From positions 1 through 39,501 of the forward strand of contig JALWZT010000292.1 of the NCBI GenBank assembly GCA_027002405.1: 39,501 nucleotides of DNA, given 5' to 3'. The DNA comes from Anaerolineae bacterium (GTDB lineage: Bacteria > Chloroflexota > Anaerolineae > J102). A program made the translations under genes and the position numbers. Under the pieces are notes generated by a model, which had not been told where the DNA came from, made no database searches, and saw nothing but the letters and a program-made list of their open reading frames with translations. Positions 14,810 through 22,213 of this stretch are shown here, piece by piece (positions within the stretch are counted from its first letter, which is position 1; the number at the start of each line of letters is the position of its first letter).

Positions 14810-16852
14810 CTACGAATCCTCGATGGGCTCGAGTACAAAGAGGAGCTGGTTTTCCACCACCGTATCATTCAAAGCCACGCAAATCTCCTTCACGTAGGCA
14901 TCAAAGGGCGCGAGGATCGCGTTTTCCATCTTCATGGCTTCCAGGTTCGCAATCTCTTCCCCTTTGTGCACGATGTCCCCCACCTGGATCGGCCCACGTT
15001 CAGGATTCCCAATGCGCCACACGTTGCCATCGATAGGCGAACCGATCTCATGGGGGCCTTTGGCCATGCGGATTTCTTTCTTCTTGGCCCGCGGGGTTTG
15101 AATCTCATAAACCCGGGTCTTGTTATTCACCTTCATCACCACGTGGATCTCCCCATCATGCTCCGCGCCTATAGAAACCAGCTCGATACTGTAAGGCTTG
15201 CCCATAAGTTCAAATTCGACCTTGTCGCCCGGCCGTTTGAGGCCATACCGCCACACATCGGTGGGCAGGACCAGAGGGGCCACGCCAAATTCCTTCACGA
15301 ACTCAAAATACCCCAGGGCATCCTTAGGATGCATGAGATAAAGAATGAACTCCTCTTCCGTTGGTTCGCGCTCGAGGATGTCCGCAAGATCCCGACGGAT
15401 TTTCTCAAGATCATCCTCTTTCAACGCATCAAGGGGTGAAAGGTCCCTTCGTTCCTGGATTTTGGTCTGCCATTCATCGCCAAACGCGCTTTGGTAAACC
15501 CAATCATCCGGCCACCCCATGGGGAGTCTCCCATATCGCCCCAGGAGAAGGTTTTTGAAATCCCCGGGAGCTGTCCTGAAAAGCTCCAAAAGCTCCTCCT
15601 GTTCGGCCTCGGTCATGGCCTCAAAATCTTGATCCTTTTCCTCTACGAACTTGGTGAGCAATTGAATGACATGATCGACCCCTGCCTCCCCATGTTCTTT
15701 GGCATAACGATTGACAATGCCCGAACAGGTCACCCAGGTGATCTGCGAACCGGGCGTCACATCGAAATAACGCACAATCCGGTTGTAAAGGCTCATGACC
15801 TTCAGGATCGCGGGCATGCGATGCAAGAAGCCACCCTTTTGAGCCTGCTCGAAGGAACTGGGAAAAGCACCGCCGGGCATTTTATGCCGGGTCACATTGT
15901 GGTCAAAGCCCTTGAAGGGGGACTCGGCCCAATCATAGTGCCGGATCCATTCCCGGACTTTCTGCACAGCCCCTTCTGCGGCCTCGCGGTTCAGATGCAC
16001 CTGGATGCCCGCTTCTTCCAGGTAGGCCTGCACAGCCAGGATGGGCGGCTGACCATAGAAGCGGGTCAGGGAGTCTTCCTCCGCGTCGACGATCTTCGCG
16101 CCAGCCTGAACCGCGGCCAGCAGGGCAGGCAGGGCCAGGCCATCGGTGGCATGCCGGTGGTATTGGATGACCAGGTCCGGGTATTTATCCAAAATGGCCG
16201 AAACCAGGGAACGAATCCGTTCCGGGCTCCCCACGCCTGCCATGTCCTTGATGCAAAGGATGATTTCATCGGTCCCGCCGCACAGGTCGACGATATCATC
16301 CACACAGCTCAGGTAATAGTCGTTGGTGGTCCAATCGGCCTGGGTGAAGGATATCGCGGGCTCGAAGAGGCGGCCTCGTTTCATCACCACCTCGGCCACG
16401 GTGCGCATGTTCCTGATGTCGTTCAAGAAGGAAAAACAGCGCCACACATCGATATCCACATTGGTCACCACGTGCTCGATGACATTTTTAGGATAGGGCC
16501 GATATCCCCAGAGATTGGTCTCCCTGATCAGGGTTTGCAGCAAGACATTAGGCATCTTTTCCCGCAAGATGCGGATCTCTTCGAATGGGCTTTCTCGCCT
16601 GCTCATAACCCCCACATGCCATCGGGCTCCCCCGTGGCATTCGGTGCTGAAGAGGTTCATGTCATTATAGTAGGGGGCCAGGGTGGCGAGATCAAAGATG
16701 CGAATGCGATTTTTGTAGTCGGATTGGCCAGCATCTCGCATCCCCGTCGAGGTGATCATAACCCCATCCAGGGATCGCAAGACCTGGATGATCTCACCTG
16801 GTGACATGCCAGGTCTGACATAAGGGGGTTGCATACCAAGGGAAGTATTCAT
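14810..16852 (-). CDS. pycB: Carboxyltransferase subunit with biotinyl domain (pyruvate carboxylase subunit B / oxaloacetate decarboxylase alpha type)
   Basis: The 680-aa protein is a DRE-TIM carboxyltransferase followed by a biotinyl domain. Visible catalytic features are D40 and Q43 (MRDAGQS), K202 in CIKDMAG (the lysine carbamylated in pyruvate carboxylase and binding metal), and H232/H234 (YHRHATDG, metal ligands). The C-terminus has the biotin site EAMKMEN, with K641 as the attachment lysine. It transfers CO2 from carboxybiotin to pyruvate, or the reverse. The adjacent biotin carboxylase, 4 bases upstream, argues for two-subunit pyruvate carboxylase, making oxaloacetate. No sodium-pump subunits lie nearby, which argues against oxaloacetate decarboxylase. 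The barrel is divergent (STECHGGARWHV replaces the usual EVWGGATFD), so a related substrate is possible. Confidence 0.82.
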   Translation of the reverse strand: MNTSLGMQPPYVRPGMSPGEIIQVLRSLDGVMITSTGMRDAGQSDYKNRIRIFDLATLAPYYNDMNLFSTECHGGARWHVGVMSRRESPFEEIRILREKMPNVLLQTLIRETNLWGYRPYPKNVIEHVVTNVDIDVWRCFSFLNDIRNMRTVAEVVMKRGRLFEPAISFTQADWTTNDYYLSCVDDIVDLCGGTDEIILCIKDMAGVGSPERIRSLVSAILDKYPDLVIQYHRHATDGLALPALLAAVQAGAKIVDAEEDSLTRFYGQPPILAVQAYLEEAGIQVHLNREAAEGAVQKVREWIRHYDWAESPFKGFDHNVTRHKMPGGAFPSSFEQAQKGGFLHRMPAILKVMSLYNRIVRYFDVTPGSQITWVTCSGIVNRYAKEHGEAGVDHVIQLLTKFVEEKDQDFEAMTEAEQEELLELFRTAPGDFKNLLLGRYGRLPMGWPDDWVYQSAFGDEWQTKIQERRDLSPLDALKEDDLEKIRRDLADILEREPTEEEFILYLMHPKDALGYFEFVKEFGVAPLVLPTDVWRYGLKRPGDKVEFELMGKPYSIELVSIGAEHDGEIHVVMKVNNKTRVYEIQTPRAKKKEIRMAKGPHEIGSPIDGNVWRIGNPERGPIQVGDIVHKGEEIANLEAMKMENAILAPFDAYVKEICVALNDTVVENQLLFVLEPIEDS

Positions 16853-16856
16853 GATG

Positions 16857-18323
16857 TTACATCCACTCCTGGGGTCCTAGGGCGGAAATCCGGGCCACAT
16901 AGTTGGCGATTTTCAGCACCTCATCTTCGCTGCTTTTTTCCTGGAATCCCGAAATAAGCTCGTCCATGTGTTCTTCGATGAATCGGGTGGAAAACTCGCC
17001 GCGGCGAAAAGCTTCATGGCGGATGATGCTCAGAAGCAAGGGATGAAGGGTTTTCACCCCCTCCACCCGGAGGTTGCTGAGGGTGCGATCCATGGCCGCG
17101 ATGGCGCTGTCACGGTCCGGGCCAGCAGCCATGATGAGCATGAAAAGGGAGTCGTAGTAAGGGGGGATATCTGCCCCTTCGTAAACACCTTGGGAGATGC
17201 GTACCCCCGGGCCGTGGGGCACCTGAAGCCTGGTAATGGTACCAAAGGAGGGGTTAAAGGTACGGGGGTCTTCCGCGTTCATCCGGACTTCCAGGGCCCA
17301 ACGGTTGGGCACAATGTCGCTCTGGTGGAAGGGAAACGCCTCGCCGTTGGCCGCGTCCAACATCAACCCCACGATATCCATCCCTGTGACCAGCTCTGTC
17401 ACGCCATGTTCCACCTGGAGCCTGGTATTCACTTCCAGGAAGTAAAATTTCTTGGTTTTGGAATCGAAGAGAAACTCCACGGTCCCTGCCGTCTCGTATC
17501 CGATCTCACGCATCAACCGGGTGGCGGTGTAGCAGATCTCCTGTCGCAGGTCCTCATTCAGGCTGGGGGAGGGCGCTTCTTCGATGATTTTCTGATTCCG
17601 TCTCTGGATGGTGCATTCCCGCTCGTAAAGATGATAGACATTGCCGAACTTATCCGCCACGATCTGGACTTCGATGTGTCGGCCCTTTTCGATGTATTTT
17701 TCCACCAGAAGCTGATCATCCCCAAAAGCCTTTTGGGCCTCACTTTTGGCCTGAGAAAAGGCGATAGAGAGCTGATCATCGTTTTCCACCTTGAGCATGC
17801 CTTTACCCCCGCCCCCGGCTGCAGCCTTGATCATGATGGGATAGGCGACATCCTCTTCGGCCATCCAGGCTTTGATCTGGGCCACATCCTCCACGTTGGA
17901 TATCCCGGGGATGGTGGGGACATTGGCCCTCATGGCGATGCGCTTGGCTTCGATTTTATCCCCCATGGCCCGCAAAATTCTCGGGGGCGGGCCGATCCAA
18001 ATCAGCCCCGCGTCGAGGACCATTTGGGCAAAGTCCGCGTTCTCGGCCAAAAATCCCCAGCCCGGATGGATGGCATTGGCCCCTACCTGAAGCGCGGCAT
18101 CGATGATTTTTTCGGCATGGAGATAGGACTCGATGGGGGGAGCCTCGCCAATGTGCACGGCTTCATCACTCATGAGCACATGATAGGAAAGCCTATCCGG
18201 CGTGCTGTAAACCGCGGCCGTAGGGATCTTCCGGTCTCGGCACGTTTGCATAATCCGTACCGCGGGGACCCCACGATTGGCGATCAACACCTTCTTGATG
18301 GGGTTTATCGAAGTCTTTGTCAT
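16857..18323 (-). CDS. pycA: Biotin carboxylase subunit (pyruvate/acetyl-CoA carboxylase type)
   Basis: The 488-aa protein has the biotin carboxylase order: an N-domain (KVLIANRGVPAVRIMQTCRD), GWGFLAENADFA near 89-100, the ATP-grasp glycine loop AAAGGGGKGM at about 167-176, RGRHIEVQI-like EKGRHIEVQIVAD, and the ERECTIQRRNQKIIEEAPSP motif. FLEVNTRLQVEHGVTELVTG contains the bicarbonate-binding region; the usual EHPVTE reads EHGVTE here, a Pro-to-Gly change. It uses ATP and bicarbonate to carboxylate biotin, probably on the lysine of the downstream carboxyltransferase. AGGAG precedes the ATG. The two genes are 4 bases apart. The 5' side is bounded by the structured repeat copy 2, so the promoter lies in or next to that repeat. 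Confidence 0.9.
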   Translation of the reverse strand: MTKTSINPIKKVLIANRGVPAVRIMQTCRDRKIPTAAVYSTPDRLSYHVLMSDEAVHIGEAPPIESYLHAEKIIDAALQVGANAIHPGWGFLAENADFAQMVLDAGLIWIGPPPRILRAMGDKIEAKRIAMRANVPTIPGISNVEDVAQIKAWMAEEDVAYPIMIKAAAGGGGKGMLKVENDDQLSIAFSQAKSEAQKAFGDDQLLVEKYIEKGRHIEVQIVADKFGNVYHLYERECTIQRRNQKIIEEAPSPSLNEDLRQEICYTATRLMREIGYETAGTVEFLFDSKTKKFYFLEVNTRLQVEHGVTELVTGMDIVGLMLDAANGEAFPFHQSDIVPNRWALEVRMNAEDPRTFNPSFGTITRLQVPHGPGVRISQGVYEGADIPPYYDSLFMLIMAAGPDRDSAIAAMDRTLSNLRVEGVKTLHPLLLSIIRHEAFRRGEFSTRFIEEHMDELISGFQEKSSEDEVLKIANYVARISALGPQEWM

Positions 18324-18360
18324 GAAAACGCTCCTGAACTTGAAAGAAGCGAAGGGGGCA

Positions 18361-18599
18361 CGTTTTTGTGCTCATCGACTGAAGTCGAACACTTAAGGCC
18401 TACGGCCAGACCCCCTCTTTCATCTCCCCCGCAAGCGGGGGAGAACAGCGGAAGGGGATCAAATGACGGCCTCCGCCGTCCAAAACGGCGACAAAAGGGG
18501 TCGCCGAAGGGCGACCATTGGCGCGAAGCGCCTCCATAGGCACGAGTTTACTCGGCAAGTGGCGCGGCAAAAAAGGGAAGTTATTTCTGGACGCTCACT
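18361..18599. repeat. Structured dispersed repeat, copy 2
   Basis: This 239-bp near-copy is inverted relative to 7930-8234. It has TCGACTGAAGTCGA, CTCCCCCGCAAGCGGGGGAG and GGTCGCCGAAGGGCGACC stem-loops and lacks the 70-bp insert of copy 1. Its end overlaps two bases of the ruvA stop codon (18598-18600). With 8-10 short stems in 240 bp it could be transcribed as a structured RNA from either flank, but no known RNA family was recognised. Confidence 0.85.
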
Positions 18600-19176
18600 A
18601 AGGCATCAGTTGAGCCAAGGCGGCTCGCAAGCGCTCTTCCACGCCTGAAATGTCTTTGGGGATGCCTTGAACCGCGCGCTGGGCTTCGACGACGCTGTAT
18701 CCCAACGCGGTCAGGGCTTCGATGACTTCAGCATCCTCATCCGTGATCGCGGCCATGCCTACGCCACCGTATTCGGGGATGCTCATTTTATCCTTAAGAT
18801 GGAACAAAATTTTACGCGCACTTTTGGCGCCGATACCCGGCACCCGGGTAAGAAGCCCGGGCTCATCGTTGGCCACGGCCATACGGATTGTATCCGGGGG
18901 CAGGGTAGAAAGGATACTAAGCGCCAACTTGGGGCCTACCCCACTCACCCCCAGCAAAGTTTGAAAGAGCTCCAAATCCTCTTCGGAAACAAAGCCGAAC
19001 AAGGTCCATTCTTGTTCCCGCACCTGAAGATAGGTGAACAGGGCGACAGCATCCCCCACCCGCCATTCAGCCAGCTGTGCCGCGGGCGCGTAGACGGTGA
19101 GCCCCAAGGGCCCGATGTCTATCACTGCCCGGTCCTCATACAGGGCTTCGATGCGCCCACGTAAACGGCTGATCAT
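18598..19176 (-). CDS. ruvA: Holliday junction branch migration protein RuvA
   Basis: The 192-aa protein has the RuvA N-terminal OB fold (MISRLRGRIEALYEDRAVID). Two helix-hairpin-helix motifs follow (LGVSGVGPKLALSIL and VPGIGAKSARKILFHLKDK), then the small C-terminal domain III that contacts RuvB (EVIEALTALGYSVVEAQRAV). It binds four-way junctions and loads RuvB. I start at ATG 19176, because MISRLRG is the family N-terminus; 23 codons upstream are open but not family-like and lie in the ruvC-ruvA junction. ruvB is not in the window. The stop codon is shared with the repeat boundary. Confidence 0.93.
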   Translation of the reverse strand: MISRLRGRIEALYEDRAVIDIGPLGLTVYAPAAQLAEWRVGDAVALFTYLQVREQEWTLFGFVSEEDLELFQTLLGVSGVGPKLALSILSTLPPDTIRMAVANDEPGLLTRVPGIGAKSARKILFHLKDKMSIPEYGGVGMAAITDEDAEVIEALTALGYSVVEAQRAVQGIPKDISGVEERLRAALAQLMP

Positions 19177-19186
19177 GGGAGGGGTT

Positions 19187-19678
19187 TCAATACACCCACG
19201 CAGAATGAAGGTGACAAAGGGCGATGGCCAAGGCGTCCGCGGCATCGTCAGGCCGGGGGATCTCCTCCAGGCCCAGAAGCATCCTCACCATCTCCTGGAC
19301 CTGGCGCTTATCAGCACCGCCATAACCGGTCACGGCTTGCTTCACCTGGGTGGGCTTGTAATGAAAAAGGGGGATGTTTCGTTGGGCGACAGCTAAAAGC
19401 ACCACACCCCGGGCGTGGCCTACACTCAGGGCCGTGCGAGCGTTTTTGGAGAAAAACACCTCCTCCACGGCCACGGCCCGAGGCTGGTACCGATCCAACA
19501 ACGCGTTCAATTCTGCGTAAATGGTGACCAAACGATGGGGTAAAGGCTGATGCGCAGGTGTACGGATAACACCATAGGCCAGGGCCTGGGCCGATCCGCC
19601 CACTTCAGTCACCACCCCATAGCCGGTGATGGCCGTGCCGGGATCAATGCCCAGGATACTGGAGGATGCTGCGTTCAC
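19187..19678 (-). CDS. ruvC: Holliday junction resolvase RuvC
   Basis: The 163-aa protein has the RNase H-like fold of RuvC: ILGIDPGTAITGYGVV with catalytic D12, VEEVFFSKNARTALSVG with the conserved acidic residues near 71-72, and PDDAADALAIALCHLHS with the last catalytic acids. It nicks Holliday junctions symmetrically. The start codon overlaps the yebC stop (ATGA, 19675-19678), and ruvA begins 10 bases after its stop, so the three genes are one operon. Confidence 0.94.
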   Translation of the reverse strand: MNAASSSILGIDPGTAITGYGVVTEVGGSAQALAYGVIRTPAHQPLPHRLVTIYAELNALLDRYQPRAVAVEEVFFSKNARTALSVGHARGVVLLAVAQRNIPLFHYKPTQVKQAVTGYGGADKRQVQEMVRMLLGLEEIPRPDDAADALAIALCHLHSAWVY

Positions 19679-20427
19679 GCCGCGGCCAACTCCGCGTAGA
19701 GCTCGTCACTCATGGCCAGGTTGGAATGCACCCGCTGCACGTCATCCATATCTTCCAGTTTTTCCAAAAGGGCAGTGACTTTCATGGCTTGATCCAGAGG
19801 AAGGGTCATTTCTGTCTTGGGCACCATGGTCAATTCAGCTTCTTCCACCTGATAGCCCGCGTCCACCAACGCGTTGCGCACGGCGGCCAGGTCGGTGTCT
19901 GCGGTGGTGACCACAGCCGCCCCTTCGTCGAACTCCACATCCTCTGCGCCCGCGTCGGCAGCCACCATAAACAACTCATCTTCATCCACGCCATCCAACT
20001 TCACCGTGATCTGGCCCTTGCGTTCGAACTGCCAGGCGACCGCACCATTGCTGGCCAAATTCCCCCCGGCCTTGGAGAAAATATGACGGAGCTCCGCCAC
20101 GGTGCGGCGCTTGTTATCGGTGAGTACTTCCACAATCACCGCGATACCATGAGGGGCGTAGCCTTCGTAAGTGAGTTCCTCCAGATCATCGCCCTTTTCC
20201 AGGCCCGCACCGCGATTAATAGCCCGTTGGATATTCTCCTTGGGCATGTTCGCAGCTTTGGCTTTGTCCAACGCGAATCGGAGACGGATATTGGCTTCGG
20301 GGTCCGGGCCGCCCATGCGGGCCGCGGCCTGGATTTCTCGAGCGATCTTGGTGAACAACTTGCCGCGCTTGGCGTCTACCGCGGATTTCCGGCGTTTGAT
20401 GTTCGCCCATTTACTGTGTCCGGCCAT
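19675..20427 (-). CDS. yebC: YebC/PmpR-family transcriptional and translation regulator (TACO1 family)
   Basis: The 250-aa protein has the family's opening MAGHSKWANIKRRKSAVDAK (20 residues quoted), then IQAAARMGGPDPEANIRLR and LEELTYEGYAPHGIAVIVE. Its yebC-ruvC-ruvA order is common in bacteria. Family members bind DNA or ribosomes; YebC-type proteins help translate difficult sequences such as polyproline runs, which fits a genome with many Pro-rich linkers (inference). I start at 20427; 49 open codons upstream are not family-like. The promoter box TGCTATAAT lies 55 bases upstream of the start. Confidence 0.93.
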   Translation of the reverse strand: MAGHSKWANIKRRKSAVDAKRGKLFTKIAREIQAAARMGGPDPEANIRLRFALDKAKAANMPKENIQRAINRGAGLEKGDDLEELTYEGYAPHGIAVIVEVLTDNKRRTVAELRHIFSKAGGNLASNGAVAWQFERKGQITVKLDGVDEDELFMVAADAGAEDVEFDEGAAVVTTADTDLAAVRNALVDAGYQVEEAELTMVPKTEMTLPLDQAMKVTALLEKLEDMDDVQRVHSNLAMSDELYAELAAA

Positions 20428-20481
20428 AGATGATTTACACTCCGTGAAAAATCGTGATGAGAATTTGTTTATTTCCCTTTC

Positions 20482-20490
20482 ATTATAGCA
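20482..20490 (-). promoter_or_regulatory. Extended -10 promoter of the yebC-ruvC-ruvA operon
   Basis: TGC-TATAAT on the minus strand with a weak -35. GGAG precedes the yebC ATG by 12 bases. The same TGTGCTATAATG word precedes the Rpn-like gene. Confidence 0.65.
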
Positions 20491-20573
20491 CAATGGGGTG
20501 CTAACGTACCCACAGAAAGCAGGCTTATTTTGCCCTTTTTTCAAGTTCTGTGCTTTTATCAGCGGACTGCCCA

Positions 20574-20636
20574 CACACTGATTACCGATAACTGATAACT
20601 GATTACTGATAACTGATTACTGATAACTGACTACCG
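20574..20636 (+). repeat. TGATAAC/TGATTAC heptamer array
   Basis: This is the longest array of this heptamer in the window, about eight units of TGATNAC (20577-20635). It fills the gap between the divergent yebC operon and the gene at 20663. Confidence 0.9.
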
Positions 20637-20662
20637 CCCCCTCCCCTCCTCTTAATAACTTC

Positions 20663-22042
20663 ATGGACATCCCTACCTACCTCACTCCTTTCAGTCACAG
20701 CATTCTCCATCCAGCACAAGAGCATGCCCTGGCCCGCCTGGCCCGAGTATGCCAGATTGCCATCCCCTCAGTGCCTCCTGCAAACCCAACTCAGGTGCGA
20801 GGCGCGCTGGCACAGATAGCCATCGCATCGTGGCGGGTCCCGCCTTTCCGAATCGAACATCTTTTGGCCGCGGAACAGCTCGAAAACAGCCCCCAGGGCA
20901 AGGGAGGCCCGGGCCATAAACTAGCTCAACAGTTTTTGAAAACCTTTCCATCCGCTTACGCACGCCTGCGCAAATGGGCGCGATGGGTCTTTACGTCAGA
21001 ATGGAGTCAGGCCCAACTTTTGCAAGTGATGGAAGAGATCGAGCCGATGGCAACCGAAGCGCTCTTTTGGGTCGATGGGCTGGCCATGAGCGCGGCCGGC
21101 AGCTATGCCCAATTGGGAGAGCTGGTACGCAAGAAGGAAAAGGACCCAGACCGGGGCGATGTGCTCCTACTGGGTCTGGTGGCGGGGTTGGAAACCCCGG
21201 ATAGTCGATTGATCCAGGCATTGACTTCCGATATATCTCATCAAGAACTCAGCGAGCGTTTTGGGCACCATCCATTGGGCCAAGAAGGGGAGATCGCCCA
21301 GCCCCGCATGGGGGATATGGCGACTTCCTTGTTGGCTCCGGTCGAAGTTTGGAATTGGGACCTGGTTCGGGCCCAGGAACGCCAAATCGACGCCACGCGG
21401 CAGGCTTTGGCCCAGGCAGGGATGCTGGGGCGGTCGGGGCTGCGAAAAACCCTGGACCTTACGCACCGTTTGCTTATCGCCCATGCCGAAGCCCGGGACG
21501 CGCTGGCCTATGTTTTGGCCGCAGCCCGGCATTGGGCCCGGGCCGCGGCCGCCGAAGGCGCTGAGGACAACCGCATTCATCACGAAGAGGAAATTTTTAT
21601 GCTGGAAATCGAAGAAATCAAACAAATGATGACCGGCGAATGGCACAGCCGTGATCATGTGGAAACCCTCATCCATCAACGCCGGCAACGCGACGAAAAT
21701 GCGTCCCCCGAACCCCAGCACCATGATCACCCCTTGGGGGTGGCTGGATATGATACCGAAGGCGACCTGGTCCTCCTGGCCCCGTCTGAGAGATCTTCCC
21801 CCCCCGCTGTCCCCGATGGGTTCATCGCCCTGGCCAAGGCATGGCGGCCGGCCTGGTGGCAGGCGCTGGTACGGGCCGAAGGGATCATCGATCTCGATGG
21901 TCACCTCCTTTCCTGGGCGGCGTCGGTGGCTCGTTCCGGCGACCTGCCCGCGCTGATGGGGGGCGGCCGATATGAGCATTGGCAGGAGCCAGCTCGCGTC
22001 CACCTGGATCCTGCCCGACATCGGGCCAAAATGTGGGCCTAA
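20663..22042 (+). CDS. Degenerate PEP-utilising-enzyme-like protein (mobile domain without catalytic His)
   Basis: The 459-aa protein ends in a segment that resembles the swivelling phosphohistidine domain of PEP synthase and rifampin phosphotransferase: GIIDLDGHLLSWAASVARSG, then DLPALMGGG and a final VHLDP. In active enzymes the matching stretch reads GG-x-x-SHAAIVARE, and the His carries the phosphate; here the SH position reads SW. The preceding helical region (AEDNRIHHEEEIFMLEIEEI, then HQRRQRDEN) resembles the LTxEEL linker found before that domain. No ATP-grasp domain is present, and the N-terminal 250 residues are unrecognised and helical. The role may be structural or regulatory. The family link is inference. 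No Shine-Dalgarno is clear before the ATG. Confidence 0.6.
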   Translation: MDIPTYLTPFSHSILHPAQEHALARLARVCQIAIPSVPPANPTQVRGALAQIAIASWRVPPFRIEHLLAAEQLENSPQGKGGPGHKLAQQFLKTFPSAYARLRKWARWVFTSEWSQAQLLQVMEEIEPMATEALFWVDGLAMSAAGSYAQLGELVRKKEKDPDRGDVLLLGLVAGLETPDSRLIQALTSDISHQELSERFGHHPLGQEGEIAQPRMGDMATSLLAPVEVWNWDLVRAQERQIDATRQALAQAGMLGRSGLRKTLDLTHRLLIAHAEARDALAYVLAAARHWARAAAAEGAEDNRIHHEEEIFMLEIEEIKQMMTGEWHSRDHVETLIHQRRQRDENASPEPQHHDHPLGVAGYDTEGDLVLLAPSERSSPPAVPDGFIALAKAWRPAWWQALVRAEGIIDLDGHLLSWAASVARSGDLPALMGGGRYEHWQEPARVHLDPARHRAKMWA

Positions 22043-22065
22043 TTCCCAACTAATCCTATAGTATT

Positions 22066-22087
22066 AGGCCCTCCAACCGGGCTTTTG
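22066..22087 (+). terminator. Weak terminator-like hairpin
   Basis: GCCC (22068-22071) pairs with GGGC (22079-22082) and is followed by TTTT. The stem is short. Confidence 0.4.
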
Positions 22088-22103
22088 AGCCCTTCGGAGC
22101 AAA

Positions 22104-22150
22104 AATACTCCGCAGGGAGTATTGAAAACATCCGGCCGAGCTGTTACACT
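22104..22150 (+). promoter_or_regulatory. Promoter with a dyad overlapping the -35 box
   Basis: TTGAAA (22122-22127) and TACACT (22145-22150) have a 17-base spacer. A perfect 8-bp inverted repeat, AATACTCC-GCAG-GGAGTATT (22104-22123), overlaps the -35 by two bases and could be an operator. The secreted-protein gene starts 64 bases downstream of the -10. Confidence 0.6.
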
Positions 22151-22213
22151 GGAAGGGACAAGAACGTCACGCATCAGCTCTTTCATTCCATCTTCCCAAA
22201 AGGAGTACACACC

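Noticed and set aside
15491-18539. Long plus-strand ORFs opposite the biotin carboxylase pair
   Set aside because: Both are shadows; the minus-strand genes have full catalytic motifs, and the antisense proteins are Gly/His/Pro-rich without recognisable domains.
18361-18599. tRNA-like or known riboswitch structure
   Set aside because: The stem-loops do not form a cloverleaf, and I could not match the arrangement to a known RNA family.
20574-20636. Possible CRISPR array
   Set aside because: Units are 7 bp and contiguous, without spacers, and no cas genes are present.
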